A DNA stretch of 21,270 bases from a virus: positions 1-21,270 of the IMG/VR virus record IMGVR_UViG_3300044712_001614; one strand, 5' to 3'. Of this stretch, positions 1 through 8,206 are shown piece after piece. Numbering within the stretch: position 1 is the first letter of the stretch; each line of letters opens with the position of its first letter. A model generated the notes under the pieces. The model saw only the letters and a list, made by a program, of their open reading frames with translations, was not told the DNA's origin and searched no databases. The position numbers and the translations under genes were made by a program.

Positions 1-50
1 GGCCAACGGCGCGAAAAAAATTCCCAATGTGGAGAATCCAGTTAAACACC

Positions 51-635
51 ATGCCAGCCAAAAAACCCGCTTCGCTCATCAAACGACACGAGACCGCCGA
101 GGAAAAATCTGCCCGGGCGAGTCGGGAATCATCCGTGCGGCCAGAGCATTCCCTTCCCAAATCCGCACCGACAGCGCTGCGGAATCATAAGCTGGCCAGT
201 GAAGCCTGGCGCCGACTGTCACGCCTGTACGGCGAAGTGGAAGGCGAAATTGTCACCCGGATGGATGCTGACCAGCTCGTGGATTACTGCCTGTTGGCTG
301 AGCAAGTCCTCGAGATCGACCAATTGCGGAAAAGCGCATTCGATATCTACAAATTGCTCGAAGCGGAGCGCGTCAAGGCTCTCGATTTGGGCGATGTTGT
401 TCTCGCCATTAGCTTAAGCGAAAGAGTAACTGGCGCTTTTGATGGAATTGTCAAGCTGGACGCCCGCTCCGAGCGGAAGAGAGCGTTGCTGAAACAGTAC
501 CGGGAGAGTTTATACCTGACTCCGCGAGCAAGGGCCGGCGCGGCCCCGGAGAAGAAAGAAAAGGAGGAGCCGCCCGATCCATTGGAGCAGCTCCTGGGCA
601 ATGTGACTGATTTTGTAAACGGCGATGGCAAATGA
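51..635 (+). CDS. terS: Phage terminase small subunit, P27 family
   Basis: Recognises phage DNA and hands it to the large terminase for packaging. The protein is about 194 residues from ATG 51. The central part (MDADQLVDYCLLAEQ, then a helical stretch and YRESLYLTPRARAG near the C-terminal third) matches the P27/Terminase_4 pattern: an acidic helix with D..L..YC, and a LxLTPxAR segment. The N-terminus is basic and the tail is charged and low in complexity (EKKEKEEPPDP). The gene ends in an ATGA overlap with the large terminase. Two in-frame ATGs, 27 and 51, are possible. Neither has a well-placed ribosome site (GGAG at 31-34 is 16 nt before 51). I prefer 51 because family proteins usually begin close to the basic AKKP-type stretch. 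The frame is open to the window edge, so an even earlier start cannot be excluded. Confidence 0.85.
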   Translation: MPAKKPASLIKRHETAEEKSARASRESSVRPEHSLPKSAPTALRNHKLASEAWRRLSRLYGEVEGEIVTRMDADQLVDYCLLAEQVLEIDQLRKSAFDIYKLLEAERVKALDLGDVVLAISLSERVTGAFDGIVKLDARSERKRALLKQYRESLYLTPRARAGAAPEKKEKEEPPDPLEQLLGNVTDFVNGDGK

Positions 636-2323
636 AACGATCCGTGCTCATTCTAATTCTGATCATCCTGGTGGGAGCGATGTTTAGCGAAGCGCACGCC
701 CAGCGGGCCATTTCGTTTTTTGAGATGCTGCGCCATACCGATGGTCAGTTCTACAACCAGCCCTTCAAGCTTCTGGACTGGGAAAAGCAGATCATTCGTG
801 ATGTTTATGGAACTCTCAAACCGGATGGCACTCGCCAGTACAAGTATGTCTATCTGGAGATCCCAAAGAAAAACGGCAAGAGCGAGCTGGCGGCCGGGGC
901 GGTGCTTTACCATTTGTTCGCCGATGGTGAGATGAAGGGCGAGGTCTACGGCTGCGCCGCCGATCGCGGCCAGGCGAAAATCGTGTACCAGGTTGCCCAT
1001 GACATGATCGAGATGCTGCCTGCATTGAATAAGCGCTCGCGCATGGTCGACTCGACCAAGACCATCATCGACCGGGTCTCCGGATCCGTTTACCAGGTGC
1101 TCAGCGCCGAAGCCTTCACCAAGCATGGATTCAAGACCAGCGCCTGCGTTTTCGATGAGTTGCACGCACAGCCCAACCGCAAGTTGTGGGACGTGATGAC
1201 TTTCGAAGCTGGCGCATCGCGCCGGCAGCCAATCTGGTGGATTATCACCACGGCCGGTGATGATCCAGACCGGGTTTCTATTTGCTGGGAACAGCACGAA
1301 TATGCCCTTAAAGTGCTGGCGGCGCGCGACGGCACCGGTAATCCGGATGATGATGATCCGACCTGGTACCCGGTGATCTTTGGCTACAACGGCGATGATA
1401 TCTGGAATGAGCAGAACTGGTTTATCGCCAACCCCAGCCTGGGCACAGCGAAATCACTCGATTCGATGCGTGAAGCGGCCGCGAAGGCTAAGAAAAAGCC
1501 GGAAGATGAACGCCTGTTCCGCTGGCTGGATCTGAATCAGTGGACTACCACCAAGCTCACCACCTGGCAGCCGCTTGATTTATTTGATCAGACCGTTGGC
1601 GTCTGGAGCCGGAACGATCTGGTTGGGAAAGATTGCTACATCGGGCTGGATTTATCAACGACGACTGACCTTTCCTCAATCTGTGGCGTATTCCCACCTC
1701 AGGGCCAGCAGCTCGATTGGCGGGTGATCTGGGACCCGTTTATCCCGGAAGACAACATGCGGGAGCGTATCGATAAGGACCACGTCCCGTACGACGCCTG
1801 GCAAAAGGCCGGCTGTTTGACCGCAACCCCAGGAAACATTATCGATTACACCGAAATCCACAAGCGGCTCCAACTGTGGAAGCTGCTCTACAACGTCATC
1901 GAAGTTGATGCTGACAAAGCCTTCGCGACCATGCTCCTGCAGGTCCTGGATAACGAGAATTTCACCACCGTAGATATCCCGCAAACGTTCGTCTCTCTCA
2001 CGGATCCACTCAACCAGGTGGAAATTCTCCTCAAGGGCAAGCCGCCCGAAGCGGATATGCAGGCCATCACTGGGAATCTACTCACCGGGCACATGACCCA
2101 TGAGAACAACCCGGTTGCCCGCTGGTGTTTTGGAAATACCAGCATCGCGGTGAATGGCCAGGGGCTCAAGAAGTATGTCAAAGAGCACAAAGGAAGAACC
2201 GTGGATCGAACGAAACGGATCGACACGACGGCCGCCTGGATCACAGCAATGGCCCGGGCGCGTTTTTACAAGAGCAGCGTGGATTACTCGGCTGCCGTGT
2301 TGCGCGAAGACTGGGGTATGTGA
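632..2323 (+). CDS. terL: Phage terminase large subunit (ATPase plus nuclease)
   Basis: Motor that cuts and pumps DNA into the prohead (Terminase_1 type). Residues are numbered from ATG 632. Walker A is IPKKNGKSE at 77-85, Walker B is VFDELHAQ with D175/E176, and the coupling motif ITTAG lies at 205-209. The RNase H-like nuclease has GLDLSTTTD with acidic residues near 340 and 346, and a C-terminal DTTAAWITA near 531. Length (563) is normal. The ATG overlaps the small-subunit stop (ATGA). Oddity: residues 2-17 are very hydrophobic and end like a signal peptide (EAHAQ), which is wrong for a cytoplasmic motor. An alternative ATG at 680 gives a protein starting MFSEAHAQRAISFF, close to the usual family N-terminus, but its GGGAG is only 2 nt upstream. 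The function is secure; the start is not. Confidence 0.95.
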   Translation: MKRSVLILILIILVGAMFSEAHAQRAISFFEMLRHTDGQFYNQPFKLLDWEKQIIRDVYGTLKPDGTRQYKYVYLEIPKKNGKSELAAGAVLYHLFADGEMKGEVYGCAADRGQAKIVYQVAHDMIEMLPALNKRSRMVDSTKTIIDRVSGSVYQVLSAEAFTKHGFKTSACVFDELHAQPNRKLWDVMTFEAGASRRQPIWWIITTAGDDPDRVSICWEQHEYALKVLAARDGTGNPDDDDPTWYPVIFGYNGDDIWNEQNWFIANPSLGTAKSLDSMREAAAKAKKKPEDERLFRWLDLNQWTTTKLTTWQPLDLFDQTVGVWSRNDLVGKDCYIGLDLSTTTDLSSICGVFPPQGQQLDWRVIWDPFIPEDNMRERIDKDHVPYDAWQKAGCLTATPGNIIDYTEIHKRLQLWKLLYNVIEVDADKAFATMLLQVLDNENFTTVDIPQTFVSLTDPLNQVEILLKGKPPEADMQAITGNLLTGHMTHENNPVARWCFGNTSIAVNGQGLKKYVKEHKGRTVDRTKRIDTTAAWITAMARARFYKSSVDYSAAVLREDWGM

Positions 2324-2496
2324 TGGGAAAAACGTTTCTACAGAAACACCTGGATGACATCCTGATCCTGGCCGGATGCGGCCTGATCCTGTATGGCACC
2401 TCCTTAATTTCAGTGATCGCCCCCTGGTTCGTTGCCGGCGCGATGTGCATATCCCTGGGGTTTCTGGTCGGATTGGGTCAGAGAGGTGAGAAATGA
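2323..2496 (+). CDS. Small two-helix membrane protein (DUF1056-like position)
   Basis: A 57-residue protein that starts at an ATG sharing one base with the terminase stop (TGATG) and ends in an ATGA overlap with the portal gene. After a short charged start (MGKTFLQKHLDD) it has two hydrophobic segments, roughly residues 13-31 and 34-51, separated by a short turn, and a charged end (GQRGEK). Small two-helix proteins between large terminase and portal are frequent in siphoviruses, for example the DUF1056 group, whose role is not established. The start codon region carries one of three copies of a 15-nt near-palindrome (2333-2347). Tight coupling on both sides and a clear membrane profile support a real gene. 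No function can be read from the sequence. Confidence 0.72.
   Translation: MGKTFLQKHLDDILILAGCGLILYGTSLISVIAPWFVAGAMCISLGFLVGLGQRGEK
2333..2347 (+). repeat. 15-nt near-palindrome, copy 1
   Basis: CGTTTCTACAGAAAC, a dyad GTTTCT-AC-AGAAAC, lies 7 nt after the start codon of the small membrane-protein gene. It is identical to copies at 7183 and 10440. As RNA it could fold to a short stem with a UACA loop. Confidence 0.7.
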
Positions 2497-3752
2497 TTGT
2501 TCGGAATTTGTTCAGGCCGAAAGCCCAGGCTGTTGCCCAGACTCTGACTTTGCCCGAGCTGGTGGAAGCGATGGGCTTCGCCAATTCCTCCGGCCAGGCG
2601 GTGACGGCAGAGAAGGCTAAAAATATCGCGACGGCTTACCGGTGCATCAATGTGCTTGGCGACGACCTGGCCAAGATGCCGCTGCAGGTGTTCACCAGTC
2701 GCGGCCCTGGGCAGATTGAGCGCGTACAGCCGTCCGGGCGAACGGAGAATCTGGCCTGGCTGTTGGAAGTCTCTCCCAACCGTTTCATGACCCCGTTCAT
2801 CTTCAAAAAGACGCTCATGCAGTGGCTGATCACCTACGGCAACGCTTATGCCTGGACACCAACCCTCACGGCGGGGATGCGCCGGGAAATCCATATTCTG
2901 GCCGCCAACACCACCCGGCCGGTGTATGACCTGTATGGCAATCTCTGGTATCAGGCCGCGATGCCTGACGGCAAGATGATCAATATCCCGGATGTGGAGA
3001 TCCTGCATCTGAAAATCAACTCGATCGACGGCATTACGGGCCGGTCGGTCATTTCGTATGCCCGCGAGAGCCTGGGCCGGCAGATTGGCGCGTACCAGGT
3101 GCAGGGAAAGTTTTACGACAACGGGTTTACCCCGACCACGATTATGCAAACGGACGGCGCACTGAGCGCGGATGCACGCAAAAAAATCCGCGACGAATAT
3201 ATCAAGGCTTCCTCCGAGTCCGGGGTGGTGGTGCTCGATAGCAAGATGCTCAAGGTGGACATGATCACCATGAAACCGGTCGACATGCAGTTTTTGCAGT
3301 CGATCGAGGCTACCGATCTGGAGATCGCGAACTTTTTCGGCGTACCACTCTATAAGCTCAACCAGGGCAAGCAGGCCTACAACTCCAACGAGCAGCAGAA
3401 CCTGGATTATTTGAGCACGACTCTGGACCCATACCTGGTGCAATTCGAACAGGGCGCCCGGCTGCGTTGGCTGAGCCAGGCAGAGCAGGACATCACCTAC
3501 CTGCGCTTTAACCGGGATGCGCTGTTGAGAACAGACGCGAAGACCCGGGCGGATATGCTCAACACGCGCATTATGAGCGGGCAGCTGACGCTCAACGAAG
3601 CGCGCGGGATTGAAGACCAGGGCGCCGAGCCAGGCGGCGACATTCGCCTGATCCCTGGCAATATGGCCGTGATCGAGCCGGATGGAAGCGTCCGGATGCT
3701 GGGAGGAAGCGGGGCGGGAAGCTCCGGAGGAGGCGCTAACAATGCTAAATGA
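2493..3752 (+). CDS. Phage portal protein, HK97 type
   Basis: Forms the dodecameric ring at the capsid vertex through which DNA enters and leaves. The 419-residue protein shows the family order. It has a helix after VTAEKAKNIATAYRCINVLGDDLAKMPLQVF (about residues 37-67), then LLEVSPNRFMTP and an L-x-TYGNAYAW segment near 110-125. The stem region ends in LQSIEATDLEIANFFGVP (about 268-285), the typical clip/stem signature, and a Gly/Ser-rich tail follows. GAGGTG about 6 nt upstream of ATG 2493 supports the start, which overlaps the preceding stop (ATGA). It overlaps the protease start by 11 nt. Nothing is missing. Confidence 0.95.
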   Translation: MIVRNLFRPKAQAVAQTLTLPELVEAMGFANSSGQAVTAEKAKNIATAYRCINVLGDDLAKMPLQVFTSRGPGQIERVQPSGRTENLAWLLEVSPNRFMTPFIFKKTLMQWLITYGNAYAWTPTLTAGMRREIHILAANTTRPVYDLYGNLWYQAAMPDGKMINIPDVEILHLKINSIDGITGRSVISYARESLGRQIGAYQVQGKFYDNGFTPTTIMQTDGALSADARKKIRDEYIKASSESGVVVLDSKMLKVDMITMKPVDMQFLQSIEATDLEIANFFGVPLYKLNQGKQAYNSNEQQNLDYLSTTLDPYLVQFEQGARLRWLSQAEQDITYLRFNRDALLRTDAKTRADMLNTRIMSGQLTLNEARGIEDQGAEPGGDIRLIPGNMAVIEPDGSVRMLGGSGAGSSGGGANNAK

Positions 3753-4506
3753 ACCCATTCGATGCTTTGAAGGATCGGCGAAACCACACGAACCCTTCTG
3801 GACTTTCCGCGATTCAATCGAAGGCGGCGAGCCCGAGCTGGAGTTAAACGGCTACATCAGTGAGTATTCGTGGTTTGACGATGACATCACGCCCGCGCTG
3901 TTTAAAGCGGACCTGCAGAAGTACGGCGCCGGCGGGCCGATCACCATCCGAATGACGTCCTATGGCGGAGATGCGATCGCAGCCAGCCGGATGCATACGA
4001 TCATCAAGGACTACCCAGGCCGGGTGACCGTGCAGATCGACGGCGTCGCCGCCAGTGCTGCCACCGTGGTGGCGATTGCTGGCGACGTGGTCAAGATGCA
4101 GGAGACCGCTTACTTCATGATCCACGACCCGTCGATGGTTTTCTTCCTGGCCCAGCTCAACATTGAGGATATGACCCGCATGGTCGAGAGTTTGAAGGCG
4201 GTCAAGGAAGGCATCGTGAATGCGTACGAGAGCCGCACCGGCCTCTCCCGGTCGCGGTTGGCCACATTGATGACCAATGAAACTTGGATGGATGCCCAGA
4301 AGGCGGCCGACCTGGGCTTTGTGGATGAAATTATCCGGGGGGAGAAAAAGGTTTTCATCCCGGAAAATGCAGCTGTCGTCAATACGCTGCGTACCTATGT
4401 GAACGTTCCGGCGGCCTTACTCAAGCGCGAGCCGGTTCACCCAACCAAAGCGGAGTCGCCTGATCTTGCGAAATTCCGCGCCGAAGTTACCTTTTTGAAA
4501 GGATAG
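3742..4506 (+). CDS. Prohead protease, ClpP (S14) type
   Basis: Head maturation protease that would cut the N-terminal scaffold domain off the major capsid protein. The 254-residue ClpP-fold protein carries MTSYGGDAIAASRMH (about 71-85), the nucleophile serine in GVAASAATVVAIAG (S105) and the histidine in YFMIHDPSM (H128). The third acid appears to be E180 in NETWMDAQKAADLGFVDEI, where housekeeping ClpP has Asp; Glu is common in phage members. The start at 3742 is chosen because GGAGG lies about 10 nt upstream and the family block begins soon after. A longer frame from 3682 would run back into the portal gene with low-complexity sequence. It sits between portal and capsid, the usual order. 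Confidence 0.92.
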   Translation: MLNEPIRCFEGSAKPHEPFWTFRDSIEGGEPELELNGYISEYSWFDDDITPALFKADLQKYGAGGPITIRMTSYGGDAIAASRMHTIIKDYPGRVTVQIDGVAASAATVVAIAGDVVKMQETAYFMIHDPSMVFFLAQLNIEDMTRMVESLKAVKEGIVNAYESRTGLSRSRLATLMTNETWMDAQKAADLGFVDEIIRGEKKVFIPENAAVVNTLRTYVNVPAALLKREPVHPTKAESPDLAKFRAEVTFLKG

Positions 4507-4510
4507 TTCC

Positions 4511-5749
4511 ATGAACATGAAAAAGTATTTTGATGCTGCCAATGCAGCCGAGGCGCGGGTTCAGACGATCGCCGCGCAGATCAACGACCTGTTCGAAAAA
4601 GGTCAGACGGAAGACGCTGTCAAAATGCGTCCCCAACTGGATGCGGCGAAGGCCGAGGCCAAAGAAGCGCACCAGCTTTACCTGTCAATGGCTGCGGCGA
4701 CCACGCCGGATGGCGATCCCGCGCAGCGCTTTGTGCCCACGGGCGGCGAGCCGGAACCGAAAGCCGTGAAAGACATGCGCGCTTCGAACGAGTATATGAC
4801 CGCTTTCTTCGATGCGCTCAAGGCGGGCGTTTCGCCCAAGACCATCAAGAACGGCCAGCACCGTGCTGAACCGTACCAGATCCTGATGGCCACATTGACC
4901 GAGACCGGCGGAAGTCCAGCCGGCGAGGACGGCGGCTTTCTGCTGCCCGTTGATTTTGACAACAAGATTAACGAATTGAAGCGGAAGTTCTTCGACCTGG
5001 CACAGTATTTCAATGTCGAGACGGTGACTGCTTATACCGGCTGGCGTGTGGTGGAACAAGCCGCGGCCGCACTGGGTTTTGCCGCGATCACCGAAGATGT
5101 CGCTCTGGCCGAGATGGAGCAGCCCAAGTTCGATAAGATGACCTATACGATCGTCGATTACGGCGGGTATCTGCCTGTGTCGAATGACCTGATGAGCGAT
5201 ACGCCGGTCAATATCATGAACTATCTTGCCGGTTGGGTTGCCAAGAAGATCGCCCTGACCAACACCACCCGCCTGCTCATCCCGGTGAACGCGATCAGCC
5301 CGACCGCCGTGGCCACCACGGATGACCGCTTTGCCGCGATCAAAACCGCGCTGAACATCACGCTCGACCCGGTGATCAGCGCCGGAGCGAACATTTTTAC
5401 CAATCAGAAGGGGTTTGACCTGCTTGATCAGGAACTGGACGGCGAAGGCCGTCCAATCCTGCAGCCCGATCCCAGCGCGCCGACGTCCTACCGCCTGATG
5501 GGCCGCCCCGTCGTGGTCGTCCCGACCACGCAGTGGGCAAACATGACTTCGACCGATCGGGCCCGTATGGCCATCGGCGATGGCAAGCAGTTCTGCACGC
5601 TCTTCCGGCGCAGCCCGTTGGAAATGGCCTCTTCCAATATCGGAGGGGATGCCTGGCGGAAAAACAACACCGAAGTGCGCGCGATCTATCGCATCGACGA
5701 AGTGGCGATGGACGCTTCCGCGATGGTACTGCTCACCCTGGCCTTCTAA
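4511..5749 (+). CDS. Major capsid protein, HK97 fold
   Basis: Builds the icosahedral shell. The 412-residue protein has an N-terminal Ala/Glu/Lys-rich coiled coil (about 1-65) and a linker. This is the delta-domain arrangement removed by the protease encoded just upstream. The HK97-fold body follows from about residue 85 (KDMRASNEYMTAFF). Typical blocks include GGFLLPVDFDNKI (about 141-153), a P-loop/A-domain stretch with FTNQKGFDLLDQELDGEGRP, and LMGRPVVVVPTTQW near 325-338. AAAGGA lies about 9 nt before the ATG, and the gap after the protease stop is only 4 nt. A strong GAAA-loop hairpin follows the stop codon. The exact cleavage site cannot be read from sequence alone. Confidence 0.95.
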   Translation: MNMKKYFDAANAAEARVQTIAAQINDLFEKGQTEDAVKMRPQLDAAKAEAKEAHQLYLSMAAATTPDGDPAQRFVPTGGEPEPKAVKDMRASNEYMTAFFDALKAGVSPKTIKNGQHRAEPYQILMATLTETGGSPAGEDGGFLLPVDFDNKINELKRKFFDLAQYFNVETVTAYTGWRVVEQAAAALGFAAITEDVALAEMEQPKFDKMTYTIVDYGGYLPVSNDLMSDTPVNIMNYLAGWVAKKIALTNTTRLLIPVNAISPTAVATTDDRFAAIKTALNITLDPVISAGANIFTNQKGFDLLDQELDGEGRPILQPDPSAPTSYRLMGRPVVVVPTTQWANMTSTDRARMAIGDGKQFCTLFRRSPLEMASSNIGGDAWRKNNTEVRAIYRIDEVAMDASAMVLLTLAF

Positions 5750-5766
5750 GCAGGCCAATCAGTCAG

Positions 5767-5790
5767 CCGGGGACTGGAAACAGTCCCCGG
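5767..5790 (+). terminator. GAAA-tetraloop hairpin after the capsid gene
   Basis: A perfect 10-bp stem (5767-5776 with 5781-5790) closed by a GAAA loop lies 18 nt after the capsid stop and 30 nt before the next start. There is no T run on either side, so a classic intrinsic terminator is unlikely. It may be an mRNA 3' stabiliser or partial attenuator. A similar strong hairpin follows the tail-tube gene. Confidence 0.6.
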
Positions 5791-5819
5791 AATAGAGAAG
5801 CGATCGAAAGAGGTTTCCT

Positions 5820-6506
5820 ATGGCAAGAGTAAAGGTTTACCACAAGCGAGGCGGCGCTGAGTTGGTCGTCTCGGATGGCGGCAAGATCACCGTCGAAAGC
5901 GGCGGAACGATTGAAGCAGCCGCAGGATCCACCATCACCGGGCTGGACGGCGCAGCAACGTTTGCCAGCGACGCGGAAGCGATCACCGGCACACTGACCA
6001 CCAAAGTGCTCTGCCCCAAGAATCTGGCGGCTGCAGCGACCACGCATGTCGCCGCGGCGAGCGCAACCGTCGCCGGGAAAGTAGAGCTGGCCACCGACGC
6101 CGAAACTCAGACCGGAACGGACGCCACTCGGGCGGTGACCCCGGCGAGTCTGGCGGCTACCACCGCGACAGCCACCCGCGCCGGTGTGGTGGAGCTGGCC
6201 ACCGCAGCCGAAGCTCTGGCAGGATCGGACACCGCTCGCGCGGTCACTCCGGCGGGTTTGCAGGGGTCCATCGCCAATGTTGAGCTCATTTCTTTTTCTG
6301 GCGCAGCTGCAACTGGACCTTGCACGGCGACCGGCCTGAAAGCCGGCGACCTGGTGCTTTCTGTGACCGGCATTGCTGCCGGAACAGTGGGCGATCAGAT
6401 CGCCAAGTTTGAAGCGACAATTTCCGTCAACGATCAGATCCAACAGTCGGACAACGGTAACTTGAGCGCGAATATCTACCTGGCACTGGTTCACCGCAAG
6501 AGCTAA
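5820..6506 (+). CDS. Probable head fibre / capsid decoration protein
   Basis: A 228-residue protein placed right after the capsid gene. The N-terminus (residues 1-25, MARVKVYHKRGGAELVV then DGGKITVESGG) is a short beta-rich anchor. From about 46 to 150 it has two clear and one worn copy of a unit with consensus AxGxVELATxAExxxGxDxxRAVTPAxL, a repeat widespread in phage fibres (including phi29-type head fibres). The C-terminal 75 residues form an Ala/Gly/Thr-rich beta domain ending in ANIYLALVHRKS, likely the trimer head. AGAGG lies about 7 nt upstream of the ATG. Position favours a head-exposed fibre over a tail fibre. The sequence alone does not prove which. Confidence 0.65.
   Translation: MARVKVYHKRGGAELVVSDGGKITVESGGTIEAAAGSTITGLDGAATFASDAEAITGTLTTKVLCPKNLAAAATTHVAAASATVAGKVELATDAETQTGTDATRAVTPASLAATTATATRAGVVELATAAEALAGSDTARAVTPAGLQGSIANVELISFSGAAATGPCTATGLKAGDLVLSVTGIAAGTVGDQIAKFEATISVNDQIQQSDNGNLSANIYLALVHRKS
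6057..6269 (+). repeat. Tandem VTPA-type fibre repeats (protein-level)
   Basis: Two copies of about 34 residues (residues 80-113 and 117-150 of the head-fibre protein) share GxVELAT, AE, GxD and RAVTPAxL. A more diverged copy precedes them at residues 46-73, where VTPA is replaced by LCPK. The spacing is 37 residues. Confidence 0.7.
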
Positions 6507-6518
6507 GGGATTTTACCA

Positions 6519-7118
6519 ATGACCAATATCCTGACCGCGGCCGAGGCCGCCACCGTGCTGCGCTGCGAGACCACGGACGCCGACATGCTGGCGCTCCTGC
6601 CGCTCGTCGATGCATATCTCAAAAACGCCACCGGGCGGGACTGGGCGGCGGATGGCACTGTCTACCCGGAGGCGAAGGCTGCGGCCAGGATTCTGCTCAC
6701 CATGTGGCATGAAAACCCGGGCATGATCGCCTCGGGGATGAGCTCGCTTTCCTGGGGGCTGTCGGCCTGCCTGGTTCAGCTCGAGTACAAAGCATTGGAC
6801 CTGGGCAGCCTGGGCGTCCCGCTCGAAGCCCTAAAAATCCTTTCCACCAACATCTCCGGCCTCATGGCCATCACGGCCAACCTAGTGGTGATCTTCAATC
6901 ACGAAATGGCCACCAGCGCTGTGAATTCCGTCCGCCTAGATACATCCGACGGGACCACTATAGCCAGCACCAATGCGCTGGACATCACCAAGACGATCCT
7001 GACGGTTAATCCGGACAGCAGCCTGTCCGCGGACACGAATTATGTGCTGACGCTGACGGCGGCCGCGGATGTATACGGCCAGACCTTCACCGGCACGATC
7101 GGGTTCAGGACAGCATGA
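6519..7118 (+). CDS. Head-tail connector (gp6-like) fused to an Ig-like Big_5 domain
   Basis: Residues 1-92 look like an HK97 gp6-type connector that docks below the portal: TAAEAATVLRCETTDADMLALLPLVDAYLKNATGRDW, then an all-helical stretch with AAARILLTMWHENPG. Residues 101-199 are a separate beta domain of SbsA/Big_5 Ig-like type: ITANLVVIFNHEM, LDITKTILTVNPDSSLSADTNYVLTL and DVYGQTFTGTIGF. The same domain ends the tail-tube protein encoded at 8207. The fusion is in frame with no sign of frameshifting. Connectors are normally only about 100 residues long, so the extra domain doubles the length. It ends in an ATGA overlap with the next gene. The connector call rests on position, size and helix pattern; the Ig call on repeated motifs. 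Confidence 0.78.
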   Translation: MTNILTAAEAATVLRCETTDADMLALLPLVDAYLKNATGRDWAADGTVYPEAKAAARILLTMWHENPGMIASGMSSLSWGLSACLVQLEYKALDLGSLGVPLEALKILSTNISGLMAITANLVVIFNHEMATSAVNSVRLDTSDGTTIASTNALDITKTILTVNPDSSLSADTNYVLTLTAAADVYGQTFTGTIGFRTA

Positions 7119-7459
7119 AAATCGGCGCGGCGGTCACCAACCCGGGCGAGCTGCGCACGCAGGTCACCCTGCAGAGCCGGACCGTTTCTACAGAAACGGG
7201 CGGATTTTTAATCCCGGCCTGGTCGACGATCGCCGTGGTCTGGGCGAAGTGGGTCAACACGCACGGCAGCGAAGCCTGGACGGCTGCCTCAATGGGCGCC
7301 GAGCAGGCGGCAACGGTGACAATCCGGTACCGCAGCGGGATCGACCGGACCTGTGCGGTGCTGAAGGGATCCGATCGGTTTGAAATTGTCTCGATCGATA
7401 ACATCGGCGAGCGCAATGAATACATGGAATTGAAGGTGCGGAAATGGTCATCCGGTTGA
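7115..7459 (+). CDS. Head closure / head-tail joining protein (Phage_H_T_join)
   Basis: Seals the connector and links head to tail. The 114-residue protein follows the family closely: GELRTQVTLQSRTVSTETGGF, W..IAVVWAKWVNTHGSEAW, the helix AASMGAEQAATVTIRYRSGIDRTC, then FEIVSIDNIGERNEYMELKVRK. It starts in an ATGA overlap with the connector. Codons for VSTET at 7183-7197 hold the second copy of the 15-nt near-palindrome. Its end overlaps the next gene by 16 nt. Confidence 0.85.
   Translation: MKIGAAVTNPGELRTQVTLQSRTVSTETGGFLIPAWSTIAVVWAKWVNTHGSEAWTAASMGAEQAATVTIRYRSGIDRTCAVLKGSDRFEIVSIDNIGERNEYMELKVRKWSSG
7183..7197 (+). repeat. 15-nt near-palindrome, copy 2
   Basis: The same 15 nt, followed here by G so the dyad extends to 16 nt. 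It lies in the head-closure gene, read as codons for VSTET. Confidence 0.7.
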
Positions 7460-7857
7460 GATTGGAAACCAAAGGTTTTAAAGACTACCTCGAACGGATC
7501 GCCGCGGCTGGAAAAGACGTGGATGCGGCCGCCGACGCGGCATTGGTCGCTGGCGCTGCGGTGCTGCTGAAAGGGATGCGAGAACGTGTTCCAAAGGACA
7601 CCTGGAATTTGGAGGAGCACCTATTAATCCAGGGCCCGACTGTGGATGGGAATCAGCACTATATCGAAGTGGGTTTTACACGAGACAGGATGATCACCGA
7701 CCCGGAAACCGCCCGCTATGGTAACGCCCAGGAATATGGCTGGGGCGATAAGAAAGGATTCCGCGGCGGACAATCTTATATCCGCTCGACGATGGACAGC
7801 GACCTGGGCAAGGCGCGCGCGGCGATGAGAAAAGCCTTCGAGGATGGCATGAAATGA
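7444..7857 (+). CDS. HK97 gp10-like head-tail/tail component
   Basis: The 137-residue protein has an N-terminal helical part (KGFKDYLERIAAAGKDVDAAADAALVAGAAVLLKGMRERVPKDT) followed by a beta part with VGFTRDRM, ARYGNAQEYGW and a C-terminal helix (KARAAMRKAFEDGMK). This order matches the HK97-gp10_like family, a minor component at the head-tail or tail-completion interface in siphoviruses. AAGGTG sits just upstream of the ATG, which lies inside the previous gene. The stop overlaps the next ATG (ATGA). The family call is good; the precise structural role varies among phages. Confidence 0.82.
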   Translation: MVIRLRLETKGFKDYLERIAAAGKDVDAAADAALVAGAAVLLKGMRERVPKDTWNLEEHLLIQGPTVDGNQHYIEVGFTRDRMITDPETARYGNAQEYGWGDKKGFRGGQSYIRSTMDSDLGKARAAMRKAFEDGMK

Positions 7858-8201
7858 CGGATATCTGGTCTGCGACCAAGACGGCCCTGACCGGCCTGAA
7901 CCTGCCAATGGCAGCCAACCAGTACCTGGTGGCCACCGGATCCGTGCTGCCGGATGCCTTCCTGGTGTACCAGGTAATCAGCGACCCGGCCGCGCAGCAC
8001 GCAGACAACGCGGAAACCCTGCGCCAGTACCGCATACAGGTGACCTATTGCAGCCGGACCGGGCTCCCTGCGATACCGGCCATCGAAGGCGCCATGAAAA
8101 CTGCCGGGTTCACGCGCCTGCCCGGCCGTGAGCTACCGTATAACCAGGACACTCGGCATTTCGGATTTGCCCTGGATTTCAGCTATTTGGATGAGGAGTA
8201 A
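7854..8201 (+). CDS. Tail terminator / tail completion protein
   Basis: A 115-residue protein between the gp10-like protein and the tail tube, the normal site of the tail terminator that caps the finished tail and binds the head. It has an N-terminal helix (TDIWSATKTALTGLNLP), a central beta pair (PDAFLVYQVISDPAAQHADNAETLRQYRIQVTYCSR), a helix (IPAIEGAMKTAGF) and a final beta strand (FALDFSYLDEE). This alpha-beta order and length fit the DUF3168/gpU-like terminator group. The start is an ATGA overlap. The assignment comes mainly from order and fold pattern. Confidence 0.7.
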   Translation: MTDIWSATKTALTGLNLPMAANQYLVATGSVLPDAFLVYQVISDPAAQHADNAETLRQYRIQVTYCSRTGLPAIPAIEGAMKTAGFTRLPGRELPYNQDTRHFGFALDFSYLDEE

Positions 8202-8206
8202 CGACC

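Noticed and set aside
2-190. Open frame from the window edge that could be the C-terminus of an upstream gene
   Set aside because: It overlaps the terminase frame over 140 nt and shows no recognisable motif. Too short to support.
2478-3758. 426-residue frame antisense to the portal gene
   Set aside because: Long GC-rich shadow of a clearly coding strand, with no motif or ribosome site. The same holds for the long - frames at 4685-5758 and 8225-9403.
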